Assembly (NCBI GenBank): GCA_025361065.1
Contig: JANYAY010000061.1
Coordinates: forward strand, 1 to 51,047
DNA: 51,047 nt
Direction of reading: 5' to 3'
DNA from: Deltaproteobacteria bacterium
GTDB taxonomy: Bacteria; Desulfobacterota; Syntrophia; Syntrophales; Smithellaceae
The notes under the pieces were generated by a model. It searched no databases, was not told where the DNA came from, and was given only the letters and a program-made list of their open reading frames with translations. Of the stretch, positions 35,036 through 43,635 are shown piece by piece; the stretch's first letter is position 1; the number at the start of each line of letters is the position of its first letter. The translations under genes were made by a program, and so were the position numbers.

Positions 35036-36415
35036 ATGAATATAGTCGTCTTAAACGGAAGCCCCAAAGGGGAGCTGAGTGTAACTCTCCAGTACGCCCG
35101 TTTTGCCGCGAAGAAATTTCCGCAGCATTCATTTAGATTTTTCTCTATCGCCCAGAATATCAAAAGACTGGAAAGAGATGCAGCAGTTTTTCAGGAAGTC
35201 ATGGACGCAGTTAAAGAGGCAGATGGTGTGTTATGGGCATTCCCCCTGTATTTCCAGCTGGTTTCCTCGCAGTACAAACGGTTTATCGAATTGATCTTCG
35301 TAAGGCAGCAGCAACCGGCCTTTGCGGGAAAATATACCGCCTCGCTTTCCACATCGGTTCATTTTTTCGATCATACGGCGCATAATTATATCCACGCAAT
35401 TTGCGACGACCTGCAAATGAAATACGTAGGAGCCTATTCTGCGGGCATGTATGACCTGATGCGCAAAACGGAACGAAAGCGCTGGCTCGACTTTGCGGAA
35501 TCATTCTTTGATTCTGTCTCCCGGCAGATCCCTGTGGCGCGGGTTTATCCGCCCTTGTCCACCGGCACTTCTATTTTTCAGCCCGGAGCTTCCAAGGCCG
35601 CACTGGATGCGGACGGCAAAAAAATTCTGGTGATCACGGATGAACAGAACCAGGCAGGGAATATTTCCGCCATGATAAAATCATTTACGGGAAACTTCCG
35701 CAAAGAAGTGGAAGTCATCTGCCTGACGGACATTGATATCAAGGGCGGCTGCCTCGGGTGTTGCAAGTGCGGGCTGGATAACGTCTGCGAATATGCGGGG
35801 AAAGACGGCTTTATTGACTTCTACAATGAAAAAGTGAAAAAAGCGGATATTGTGGTTTTTGCCGGCGCCATCCATGACCGTTATCTCTCCGCCCAGTGGA
35901 AAACATTTTTCGACCGTTCTTTCTTCAATACCCATATGCCCACTCTGATCGGCAAACAGATTGCGTTTCTGATTTCCGGGCCATTGGGTCAGATTCCCAA
36001 TCTCCGACAGATTCTGGCAGCCTATGCAGAATTTCAGGAAACCAATCTGGCGGGAATTGTCACGGATGAAACAGGCAGTTCCGGTGAGATCGATTTACTG
36101 CTGACCGAATTGGCCGGCAAACTTGTTCGGCCGATAGCTGATGGTTTCATGCCTCCCATGACTTTTCTGGGCATCGGTGGCCGGAAAATATTCCGGGATG
36201 AGGTTTATGGAATGCTGCGTTTTGTTTTCCAGTCGGATCACCGCTATTACAAGGGCCGCGGCCTTTATGATTTCCCCCACAAGAATTATAAAGCGAGGCG
36301 TTTGAATTTGATGATGACCATGCTCACGAAGCTCCCGCCTTTCCGGAAAAAATTTCTGAAGATGCTCAAGGATGAGATGGTTAAGCCTATACGCCATGTA
36401 GCAGATCATAAGTAA
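35036..36415 (+). CDS. Tandem flavodoxin-fold NAD(P)H oxidoreductase
   Basis: A 459-residue protein made of two flavodoxin-like NADPH-dependent FMN reductase domains. Domain 1 (about 1-180) starts VVLNGSPKGELSVTLQ, with the phosphate-binding loop, and has FPLYFQLVSSQYKRF. Domain 2 (about 196-380) starts ILVITDEQNQAGN, has GGCLGCCKCGLDNVC and the contact region GAIHDRYLSAQWKTFFDR. The cysteine cluster matches the CxxCxxC stretch of iron-sulfur-flavoprotein-type family members. Two copies fused in one chain is uncommon. It could serve electron transfer or quinone/azo reduction; I cannot choose from sequence. Confidence 0.85.
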   Translation: MNIVVLNGSPKGELSVTLQYARFAAKKFPQHSFRFFSIAQNIKRLERDAAVFQEVMDAVKEADGVLWAFPLYFQLVSSQYKRFIELIFVRQQQPAFAGKYTASLSTSVHFFDHTAHNYIHAICDDLQMKYVGAYSAGMYDLMRKTERKRWLDFAESFFDSVSRQIPVARVYPPLSTGTSIFQPGASKAALDADGKKILVITDEQNQAGNISAMIKSFTGNFRKEVEVICLTDIDIKGGCLGCCKCGLDNVCEYAGKDGFIDFYNEKVKKADIVVFAGAIHDRYLSAQWKTFFDRSFFNTHMPTLIGKQIAFLISGPLGQIPNLRQILAAYAEFQETNLAGIVTDETGSSGEIDLLLTELAGKLVRPIADGFMPPMTFLGIGGRKIFRDEVYGMLRFVFQSDHRYYKGRGLYDFPHKNYKARRLNLMMTMLTKLPPFRKKFLKMLKDEMVKPIRHVADHK

Positions 36416-36539
36416 CGTCACTCTCAGTGCGCAGCTCTCGACATTGCGGTGACCTGTACCCAATAGCTATGTTCAATGGCTGCATCGCTTCGAGTGTTCA
36501 ACTCCTGTCGCTCTCGATCAGTAATATCAAGGGGTCATA

Positions 36540-36601
36540 TTAAATCCGCAGCCCATTATTTTTATGGGATACGGCTTTAGGTTGCGGATCGTCGTTTTTT
36601 A
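36540..36601 (+). terminator. Candidate terminator after the flavodoxin gene
   Basis: The arms ATCCGCAGCC and GGTTGCGGAT (one mismatch) flank an AT-rich loop and are followed four bases later by a run of six T (36596-36601). It lies about 125 bp after the stop codon, so it is a plausible but not textbook terminator. Confidence 0.45.
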
Positions 36602-36651
36602 GTGTAAATTCCCCCCAATTTTGGTTGCTGCCGTAAAAAAAGAGAAGAAAG

Positions 36652-37692
36652 ATGATCATAATGTTACACTACTTTTCCCCGAAAAAAGTAATCTTATTAT
36701 TTCCTGTAATCGTTTTTATCTGTTTTTTCAATGCATGCAGTCACATTGCGCAGCCGCAGGATTGTGTTGCTTATCGGGCGGCTTTTGATGTGGGCTCCGA
36801 AACGACAAAGCTGAAGGTTGCCAGAGTTAATAAATGTCTCCAAAAGAATGAAGCAATCATTTACAAGAATGAAGTAAAGGTTCCGTATGCCGAAAATCAC
36901 CGCTCAGGAGCATTTAGTCCGCAAATACGCAACAGCGGGATTATAGCTCTTACCAGATTAAAAAATGAAGCGATTAACAATGGGGCCGAAGCTTTTTCCG
37001 GAGTGGCTACCGAAGCTTTCCGGCAAGTATCCGACACATTGGAATTCCTCGGGGAAATTAAAAAGCAAACGGCAATAGCGATAAAACTAATTGATCAGGA
37101 TCAGGAAGCCGTCTTAGGCTATCTGGCCGCCACAGCTGCTTTAACGGACAGGCCGGAGAATATTGTTGTCTGGGATATCGGCGGCGCTTCGATGCAAATG
37201 ATTTTACGGAAGAAAGACAAGGAATTTTTAATTTATCGCGGGAAAATTGCTTCCGTTTCTTTTAAAGAAAGGATATTGACTCAAATTCAGCAGCAAAAAC
37301 CGGAAAAACATTTATCACCTAATCCCATCGGCAGAGAAAATCTAAAAAAGGCAATAGAGATGGCGTCGGCTGCCGCAGGGGATGTGCCGGAAAAAATCAA
37401 AAAAGTTATCAATGAACCGGATACTGTAATTCTGGGCATTGGCGGGGTGCATAACGAAAGTATAAGAAAGCAGCTTAAATCTGGTGCCCGCTATACACAG
37501 GAAGAAATAATGAATGCAGTGAACATGCGGATTGGATTGAACGATAAGGATATCGGCGGGCATTATGCGGATACGGAAATTTCCAACTTGATTTTAGTCC
37601 TCGGTTTTATGGAAAGACTGGGGATAAAAGAAGTCATGCCGGTTAATGTAAATTTGGCCGATGGTGTTTTGATTGATCAGGAATTTTGGTAA
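36652..37692 (+). CDS. Ppx/GppA-like phosphatase, putative lipoprotein
   Basis: A 346-residue member of the ASKHA exopolyphosphatase/GppA family. The two nucleotide-binding signatures are AFDVGSETTKLK (about 45-56) and VVWDIGGASMQM (phosphate 2). Unlike cytoplasmic Ppx enzymes, it starts with a hydrophobic signal ending in FFNAC, with a candidate lipobox cysteine C29, and the conserved fold begins immediately after. Hence it may be exported and lipid-anchored. The length, ~310 residues after the signal, matches the short GppA-like form. Two start codons three apart (36652, 36661) are equally possible. Followed by a DUF4337-type gene. Confidence 0.75.
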   Translation: MIIMLHYFSPKKVILLFPVIVFICFFNACSHIAQPQDCVAYRAAFDVGSETTKLKVARVNKCLQKNEAIIYKNEVKVPYAENHRSGAFSPQIRNSGIIALTRLKNEAINNGAEAFSGVATEAFRQVSDTLEFLGEIKKQTAIAIKLIDQDQEAVLGYLAATAALTDRPENIVVWDIGGASMQMILRKKDKEFLIYRGKIASVSFKERILTQIQQQKPEKHLSPNPIGRENLKKAIEMASAAAGDVPEKIKKVINEPDTVILGIGGVHNESIRKQLKSGARYTQEEIMNAVNMRIGLNDKDIGGHYADTEISNLILVLGFMERLGIKEVMPVNVNLADGVLIDQEFW

Positions 37693-37722
37693 ATTAATAT
37701 TATTGAGGAGGATATTTTTTTT

Positions 37723-38259
37723 ATGGCAGAAGAACCAAAGGAACAATGGCTGAATTATCTTGCACTGACAACAGTTATCCTTGCTGTTTGCGCGACGCTT
37801 TCCACTTTTAGAGGTGCCGGTTACTCCACGCGTTCGGTACTATCCCAGACACAGGCGGCTAATCAGTGGTCTTATTATCAATCCAAGAGTATTAAAGGCT
37901 ATTTATATGAAAACCAGAAAGAATCAATGGAATTGGAACTGAAAAAAAATAAAGCGAAACTTCCGAAAGTTTTGCTCGATGAATATGAAAAGAAAATAGC
38001 GGGATATAGTCAAAAATTAAAGCGGTATGATGAGGAAAAGGCGGTAATTTCCCAGGAAGCGAAGAAACTGGAATCTGTCAGAGATGAAGCGCAAAAACAT
38101 TCTCAGACCTTTGGATTGGCTGTTATCTTTTTACAAATTGCCATATTACTGTCTTCAATTGCCGCCTTATTGAAGAAAAAATACGTTTGGATTCTGGGTA
38201 TGTCTGCCGGAGGTGTGGGAATATTTTTTTTCGTCGACGGCTTTTTATTGTTCTTTTAA
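37723..38259 (+). CDS. DUF4337-type membrane protein
   Basis: A 178-residue protein with one N-terminal membrane helix (about 12-29), a long charged central coiled coil (about 60-128) and two C-terminal helices (about 131-150 and 156-176). The N-terminal WLNYLALTTVILAVCATLSTF and NQWSYYQSKSIKGYLYE stretches match the DUF4337 family of unknown function. A good GAGGAGG site precedes the ATG. It ends 12 bp before the convergent glpC stop. Confidence 0.8.
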   Translation: MAEEPKEQWLNYLALTTVILAVCATLSTFRGAGYSTRSVLSQTQAANQWSYYQSKSIKGYLYENQKESMELELKKNKAKLPKVLLDEYEKKIAGYSQKLKRYDEEKAVISQEAKKLESVRDEAQKHSQTFGLAVIFLQIAILLSSIAALLKKKYVWILGMSAGGVGIFFFVDGFLLFF

Positions 38260-38271
38260 AACTGAATCTTA

Positions 38272-39450
38272 TCAGACCTTGATTCCCAGCGATTCGTAAA
38301 TAATCTCCGCCGGATCAAAAGCTTCCATTCCGGAAAGACCGCTAAGCTGCATCCGGCAGGAACCGCAATCGGCAACAATCGCCTCGGCGCCCGTTTTTTT
38401 TATCAACGACACGGCGCGCCCTCCCAGTTGAAGCGCCGTAGCTTCGTTGATTTTTTTAAAGCCGTAACTGCCGTTTAGTCCGCAACAGGCGTCATCCAGA
38501 ATCCGGCATTGCAAAGAGGGGATCAATCTCAGCAGATTGGCGGCAGGATAACCAATCTCCAGCGCTCGCAGATGGCAAGGGATGTGATAAGCAAGAGTGC
38601 GATTGACTTCCTTGAAAGCGGGTTTGATTTCCTGTTCAGCGATCAGCTTGAGAACATACTCATGCACGTTATAGCTGTTTTCCGCAATTTTTTTCGCTCC
38701 GGGTATTTCCATAATCCCCTGATAATCGTGCAGCAGGCACAGGCCGCAGGATGTGCAAGTGTAGACCACATCATATCCCGCGTCGATATAATTAGACAGA
38801 GAGGCAACGTTCTTTGCGGCAAAAGAACGCGCCAGAGCCAGGTTGCCGTTGCCCAACGCGGGTAGTCCGCAGCACCACTGGGATGGCAATACAACATCAA
38901 TTCTCAATGACTGAAGTATCTGAATAATTTTTCGACCGATGTCAGGACGGTAAAAGTTGATGAAACAGCCATAAAAAAAGGCGACTTTCCGAACTTCGCG
39001 GTTGCGTGTTTTCTTTTCCTGCCGTAGTGTTTTGAAACTGAATTTGGGAAAAGGAATATAGGTCGCGATGCCAAGGCGTTGGAATATTTTTTTTCCGATT
39101 TTCGTCGCAGCGACTCTGTTGGCCAGCGGCGCCGTCATCGATCCGAGCGTGGAGAGATAGTAGTTGTTGGCGAAAAGCAAATGCGCCGCTGTGTGGGGAT
39201 GTTCCAAGCCATATTTCTGTTGCGCACGGAGAATAATCTGCGCGGGTTCCACGCCGCAGGGACAGGCCATTTCACAGCGTTTGCACTGGCTGCAAAGCAA
39301 TACCCAGTCATCGACTGATTTTTTTCCGTCACTCCGAAAGCGCTGAGCATCGGGACCTGATTGTTTGGGTCCCGGAAACTCGGGATTGACCCGAAACACA
39401 GGGCAATTTTCCACGCAAATGGTACAACGGATGCAGTGTTCATACTTCAT
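38272..39450 (-). CDS. glpC: Anaerobic glycerol-3-phosphate dehydrogenase subunit C
   Basis: A 392-residue iron-sulfur protein that anchors the GlpAB catalytic dimer to the membrane and passes electrons to menaquinone. Two 4Fe-4S motifs are at the N-terminus (CIRCTICVENCP and CSQCKRCEMACPCG), followed by two CCG domains with CCGLPALGNG and CCGLNGSYGF. The ATG at 39450 overlaps the glpB stop by four bases; a longer reading upstream comes from a different start that lies within glpB. It is the last gene of glpABC. Confidence 0.93.
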   Translation of the reverse strand: MKYEHCIRCTICVENCPVFRVNPEFPGPKQSGPDAQRFRSDGKKSVDDWVLLCSQCKRCEMACPCGVEPAQIILRAQQKYGLEHPHTAAHLLFANNYYLSTLGSMTAPLANRVAATKIGKKIFQRLGIATYIPFPKFSFKTLRQEKKTRNREVRKVAFFYGCFINFYRPDIGRKIIQILQSLRIDVVLPSQWCCGLPALGNGNLALARSFAAKNVASLSNYIDAGYDVVYTCTSCGLCLLHDYQGIMEIPGAKKIAENSYNVHEYVLKLIAEQEIKPAFKEVNRTLAYHIPCHLRALEIGYPAANLLRLIPSLQCRILDDACCGLNGSYGFKKINEATALQLGGRAVSLIKKTGAEAIVADCGSCRMQLSGLSGMEAFDPAEIIYESLGIKV

Positions 39451-40643
39451 TGCAGGTACTCCAGGCAGGACCGGGCCGCCGCATGTCCTGTGGTCATCGC
39501 GAAACCATGGCCACAACCATTTTTCAGCGCTTCCGTATGGGCAAGGATTGCGCCGCAGACAAAAATATTATCCCAGGGGCAACCCACGGCCCGGAAGGAT
39601 GTATCGACCATAATACCCGCCTGACCGATACCATGATTGGCGGAAAAATAATCCTGATCAAACCAGCCCTCTCTTTGGCTGGGCACATGGACCGGCAGGC
39701 CGAATACCGGCTCTACAATGGTGTCGCGCTCTGCGTGAAGGCCTCCGCCGACAAATGATCCGGTGGCAAGAACAAATGCTCGGGCGTTGAGGCTGTTAGG
39801 ACGGCCGCGTGATTCGGCCGTCACTGCTTCAATGAGCCTTCCTGCTTTTTCCACACCCACAACCGGCCAGCCCCAGTAAATAACCCCGCCCTTGCTGCGA
39901 AAATGGTCTTTCAGCGCGTTAAACAGTCGTCGCCCGGGCATGGAAGGCGGAATGGTGGGAATTTCAAAAACAGGACGTTTCAGGCGAGACGCGATCCTTT
40001 TCATGATGGCCGTTGCCGACTCCAAACCCAGGACAGCAGGAACGGCTATTTTGTCTGCACTGATGTTGAGGTTTTCCAGCCACGATATGAACGCTTCCAG
40101 AAACGCGTCATCTTCAAATTTGGCCGCGATGCCCATTGTCGTGGAAACTCTGGCGTCGTAGGTGGAGAAAGACGCGTTTTGGAGTCGGGAAATGATGTAG
40201 CTGGGATAAAAATCCTTAAGACCGGTAAACGTAACAATTTGTATTTTTTCATCAATGCTTTGCGGGGAAGACTCCATCGTCAAGGGCGTCAGGCAGGTTG
40301 TTTTGAATGTGCCGATGGCGGAAATAACCTGCCGGTTTTTTTCCAGAGTTCCCGTGTAGGGGATGTTCATATCTGTCATGACTTGTTGAAAATCAGTCAG
40401 CGCCTGAAGGATTGTTTCTGAAGAAACCAGATGAAAGGGATGAAGATCGGGCAGGTTGGCAATTCCCTGCAAAGGGTTCTCATTTTGCGAGCAAACGTCG
40501 ACACAACCTGTGGACAGACAAGCGGTCGGCTCTCCCGCCGTAACCAATGCCACATTTAAACCCTGACCGGCCAGAAGGGTACCCGCGGTTAAACCCGCCA
40601 CGCCCGCTCCGATCACAATGACATCGTATTCAATAACGCTCAC
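39447..40643 (-). CDS. glpB: Anaerobic glycerol-3-phosphate dehydrogenase subunit B
   Basis: A 398-residue flavoprotein subunit. The N-terminal YDVIVIGAGVAGLTAGTLL binds FAD, and NHGIGQAGIMVDTSFRA and CGAILAHTEALKNGCGHGFA are family-typical C-terminal stretches. It starts with GTG at 40643, overlapping the glpA stop (GTGA), with AGAGG upstream; a longer reading would need a start inside glpA. With GlpA and GlpC it oxidises sn-glycerol 3-phosphate to dihydroxyacetone phosphate. Confidence 0.92.
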   Translation of the reverse strand: MSVIEYDVIVIGAGVAGLTAGTLLAGQGLNVALVTAGEPTACLSTGCVDVCSQNENPLQGIANLPDLHPFHLVSSETILQALTDFQQVMTDMNIPYTGTLEKNRQVISAIGTFKTTCLTPLTMESSPQSIDEKIQIVTFTGLKDFYPSYIISRLQNASFSTYDARVSTTMGIAAKFEDDAFLEAFISWLENLNISADKIAVPAVLGLESATAIMKRIASRLKRPVFEIPTIPPSMPGRRLFNALKDHFRSKGGVIYWGWPVVGVEKAGRLIEAVTAESRGRPNSLNARAFVLATGSFVGGGLHAERDTIVEPVFGLPVHVPSQREGWFDQDYFSANHGIGQAGIMVDTSFRAVGCPWDNIFVCGAILAHTEALKNGCGHGFAMTTGHAAARSCLEYLQ

Positions 40644-42142
40644 TTGTTCCTCTCCATGGCAAGAATGCCCAGGTAGATATATTCGACAAGCTGTTCCTCC
40701 CGCAGTTGATCGCCCCAAAGCGCGCAGCGGATACCGCGAAACCGCCTCTGGAGGAATTCCCGCAGAGACTGCACGGATTGCTCCGCCGTTAAAATCTGCA
40801 TGTCATGCATAATGCCGAGAGCGCGAAACGTGCAGAAACCGCCCTGACAGGGCCCCATTCCCAGCCGCGTTCGATGCTGAATATCGCCGACATGCCGGGT
40901 TCCGGTCTGTTCGATAATCCGTTCCACTTCCTTGCGGGTCACAAGTTCGCATTCGCAGATAATATTCTTCATGTCCGCCAGACGTTTGGAGAGAGGATAA
41001 CCGCTGAGTTCTTCCTGGCCGTCCAGAGGTTTTTCGGCTGTTTCACATGCTCGCTTCAGATTAAAGGCGCTCATGATGATATCAACCATTTTTTCCGCCA
41101 TGAGCCGGAAGGTCGTGAGTTTTCCACCGACGATGCTGTACATACCGTTTTGATGGTCGATAATCTGAAAGCCGCGTGAAATTTCGCGGCTGTCGAGTTT
41201 TTGCGATTTGAGCAAAGGGCGGACACCGGAAAACGCCCGGATGACTCGCGTATTGTTGAAATGCGGAATCATTCGGCCCGCCTCACTGATGATCGTATCC
41301 ACTTCCGAAGGTGTAATGGCGATTTTATCCGGGTCTTCCACCGTAAGCGATGTAGTTCCGGCCAGACAAACGGCTTCGTTGGGAACGATAATATCTCCGT
41401 CCGAAGATGGCCGCAGACGGTTGATAACCATATTGGTCAGGCGGTGATTAGTGATTACCAGCGAACCTTTAGACAAGGTAAGGGGCACTGTGCAGCCGAC
41501 AAGTCCGGCGATGAGATTGGTCCAGGCGCCCGAGGCGTTAACAATGATGTTGCCGTAAATTTGTTTTATCTCACCGGTGGCTGCGTCGGTGGCCTTGACA
41601 CCGATACAGCGGCCCCGGGACTGTATGATTTCCGTCACTTTGTGGCGCGTAAAGCTTAATCCGTCCTTGAGCTTCGATGTTCGCATGTTGAGCATGCAAA
41701 GGCGAAAGGGATCGATGGAACAATCGGGAACTTTGATGGCCTCCTCAATCTCCGGATTAAGATTGGGCACAAGTTCAAGCGCTTTGGTGGAAGAAATGAC
41801 TTCCGTCGGAATGCCGATTTCCTCACAGCTTCTTAAAAACCGTTCCCGGAAAAGTTTGGAATCACCGGGCAAACGCACAAACAATCCGCCGGTGGGCTCC
41901 ACGCATTTCTCGGCGATGCGGCGGAGAATAATATTTTCATCGTAACATTCCTTGGCCGCAACCGGATCGGACACCGCATAGCGGCCGCCGCTGTGCAGAA
42001 GACCGTGGCAGGCTCCGGTAGCTCCCGCTGCGAAATCTCCCTTTTCAATCACACAATGCGGGATACCGCGCAGTGCCAGATCTCGGGCAATGCCGCAACC
42101 GGTGGCTCCACCGCCAATGATAATGACATCCGTCTTGATCAT
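40640..42142 (-). CDS. glpA: Anaerobic glycerol-3-phosphate dehydrogenase subunit A
   Basis: A 500-residue catalytic subunit. FAD binding is at VIIIGGGATGCGIARDLAL near the N-terminus with GGRYAV downstream; the C-terminal BFD-like [2Fe-2S] region holds CECELVTRKE and CQGGFC. This is the anaerobic (GlpA) rather than the aerobic GlpD form, since glpB and glpC follow with overlapping codons. It begins 24 bp after the phosphomannomutase stop, so it may share that transcript. Confidence 0.95.
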   Translation of the reverse strand: MIKTDVIIIGGGATGCGIARDLALRGIPHCVIEKGDFAAGATGACHGLLHSGGRYAVSDPVAAKECYDENIILRRIAEKCVEPTGGLFVRLPGDSKLFRERFLRSCEEIGIPTEVISSTKALELVPNLNPEIEEAIKVPDCSIDPFRLCMLNMRTSKLKDGLSFTRHKVTEIIQSRGRCIGVKATDAATGEIKQIYGNIIVNASGAWTNLIAGLVGCTVPLTLSKGSLVITNHRLTNMVINRLRPSSDGDIIVPNEAVCLAGTTSLTVEDPDKIAITPSEVDTIISEAGRMIPHFNNTRVIRAFSGVRPLLKSQKLDSREISRGFQIIDHQNGMYSIVGGKLTTFRLMAEKMVDIIMSAFNLKRACETAEKPLDGQEELSGYPLSKRLADMKNIICECELVTRKEVERIIEQTGTRHVGDIQHRTRLGMGPCQGGFCTFRALGIMHDMQILTAEQSVQSLREFLQRRFRGIRCALWGDQLREEQLVEYIYLGILAMERNK

Positions 42143-42166
42143 CTCAGCCTAATTTGACAGATATAT

Positions 42167-43504
42167 TTAAATATGGAGAAGGTCTTCCACTTCTTTGCGG
42201 ATCAATTGCAAACTATTTACCGAAGAAGCTTCAAAGCGCAATACTATTACAGGTTGAGTATTGGAAGAGCGGACTAGAGCCCAGCCATCATTAAATGGAA
42301 TGCGCACACCATCGATATCGATTAGACCGGGAGTATTCCGGTAGTGATTTTTGATCTTATTTACCACATCAGCTTTTTTATCATCCGGGCAATCAATTCG
42401 AATTTCCGGTGTGGCAAAGGTTTCCGGCACATCGGAAAGAAGAGAACTGATTTTTTCGCCGGTACGGGATAATATTTCCAGAAGTCGCAAGGCAGCGTAA
42501 ATGGCATCATCATAACCAAAGTAACGATCGGCAAAAAAGATATGCCCGCTCATTTCGCCGCCCAGAACTGCTCCTTCCTCTTTCATCTTGGCCTTGATCA
42601 GTGAATGTCCGGCTTTCCACATAATCGGCCGTCCGGAATGTTTTTTAATGTCGTCATACAAGACCTGGGAGCACTTTACCTCGCCGATAATTGTGGAGCC
42701 TGGTTTTTCCTCAAGGATATAACGCGCAAAGAGCAAAAGCAATTTATCTCCCCAGATGATTTCGCCTTTATCGCTGATTACGCCGATGCGGTCGGCATCG
42801 CCGTCAAAAGCTATTCCTAAGTCTGCTTTTTCTTCCCCGACGAGTTTGATCAGATCTATTAAATTATCTTCGACGGTGGGATCGGGAAAGTGATGAGGGA
42901 AGTGTCCATCCGGGTCACAATAAATGGCTGTGACATCACAGCCCAGGCGTTTGAGCAGGGGCAGGGCAAAACGTCCACCCACTCCATTGCCGGCGTCGAC
43001 AATAACTTTCAGCTTTTTATTGATCGCAACATTCTTGAAAAGATAGTTTTCATATTCTCCGGATATGTCCTGGCTTTTGGCAGCAGCCTGGCCTGTTGAA
43101 TATTGCCCCTTTTCGATGATCTTTCGCAATTCCTGAATTTTTTCGCCGTATATTGTATCATTACCGATACAAATTTTGAAGCCGTTAAATTCCGGTGGAT
43201 TATGGCTGCCCGTGATCATCACTCCGCCATCTGTTTTCAGGTGGCGAATGGAAAAATAAAGCATGGGAGTGGCACAAAGTCCGATATCGATTGTTTCAAT
43301 ACCGCAGGAACTAAGGCCTTTAATTAAGAAATTGTGATAGGCATCAGAACTTAAACGGCAGTCCCGGCCGATAGACATGCTCTTGACATTATGCAGGGTT
43401 GCATATGTGCCGATAGCACGACCTAAGTCAAAAACAAATTCTTCATTTAAATCCTGATTGACGACGCCTCTGACATCATATTCTCTAAAGACATTTGGAT
43501 TCAT
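42167..43504 (-). CDS. Phosphomannomutase/phosphoglucomutase (AlgC type)
   Basis: A 445-residue alpha-D-phosphohexomutase. The four conserved elements are visible: FREYDVRG at the start, the phosphoserine loop TGSHNPPEFNGFK, the metal loop FDGDADRIGVI and the phosphate-binding RSSNTQP near the end. AlgC-type enzymes interconvert mannose- or glucose-1-phosphate and 6-phosphate for surface polysaccharide or central metabolism. A near-consensus promoter lies 58-86 bp upstream. glpA follows at 24 bp. Confidence 0.93.
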   Translation of the reverse strand: MNPNVFREYDVRGVVNQDLNEEFVFDLGRAIGTYATLHNVKSMSIGRDCRLSSDAYHNFLIKGLSSCGIETIDIGLCATPMLYFSIRHLKTDGGVMITGSHNPPEFNGFKICIGNDTIYGEKIQELRKIIEKGQYSTGQAAAKSQDISGEYENYLFKNVAINKKLKVIVDAGNGVGGRFALPLLKRLGCDVTAIYCDPDGHFPHHFPDPTVEDNLIDLIKLVGEEKADLGIAFDGDADRIGVISDKGEIIWGDKLLLLFARYILEEKPGSTIIGEVKCSQVLYDDIKKHSGRPIMWKAGHSLIKAKMKEEGAVLGGEMSGHIFFADRYFGYDDAIYAALRLLEILSRTGEKISSLLSDVPETFATPEIRIDCPDDKKADVVNKIKNHYRNTPGLIDIDGVRIPFNDGWALVRSSNTQPVIVLRFEASSVNSLQLIRKEVEDLLHI

Positions 43505-43561
43505 TAAATATCACTTTCCGAAGGAAATTAAATTGAGGAAAACTTTCTTTTTCGTGCCGGA

Positions 43562-43590
43562 AGTATAGGAAAAGATCGCTAACGTGTCAA
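43562..43590 (-). promoter_or_regulatory. Sigma-70 promoter of the phosphomannomutase-glpABC genes
   Basis: On the minus strand, TTGACA (43585-43590) and TATACT (43562-43567) are 17 bp apart, an excellent match. Transcription would start near 43555, leaving a ~50-nt leader before the ATG at 43504. Confidence 0.75.
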
Positions 43591-43635
43591 TATAATACTG
43601 ACCACAAATACCGGGCATGATAAAATGATTTTCGC

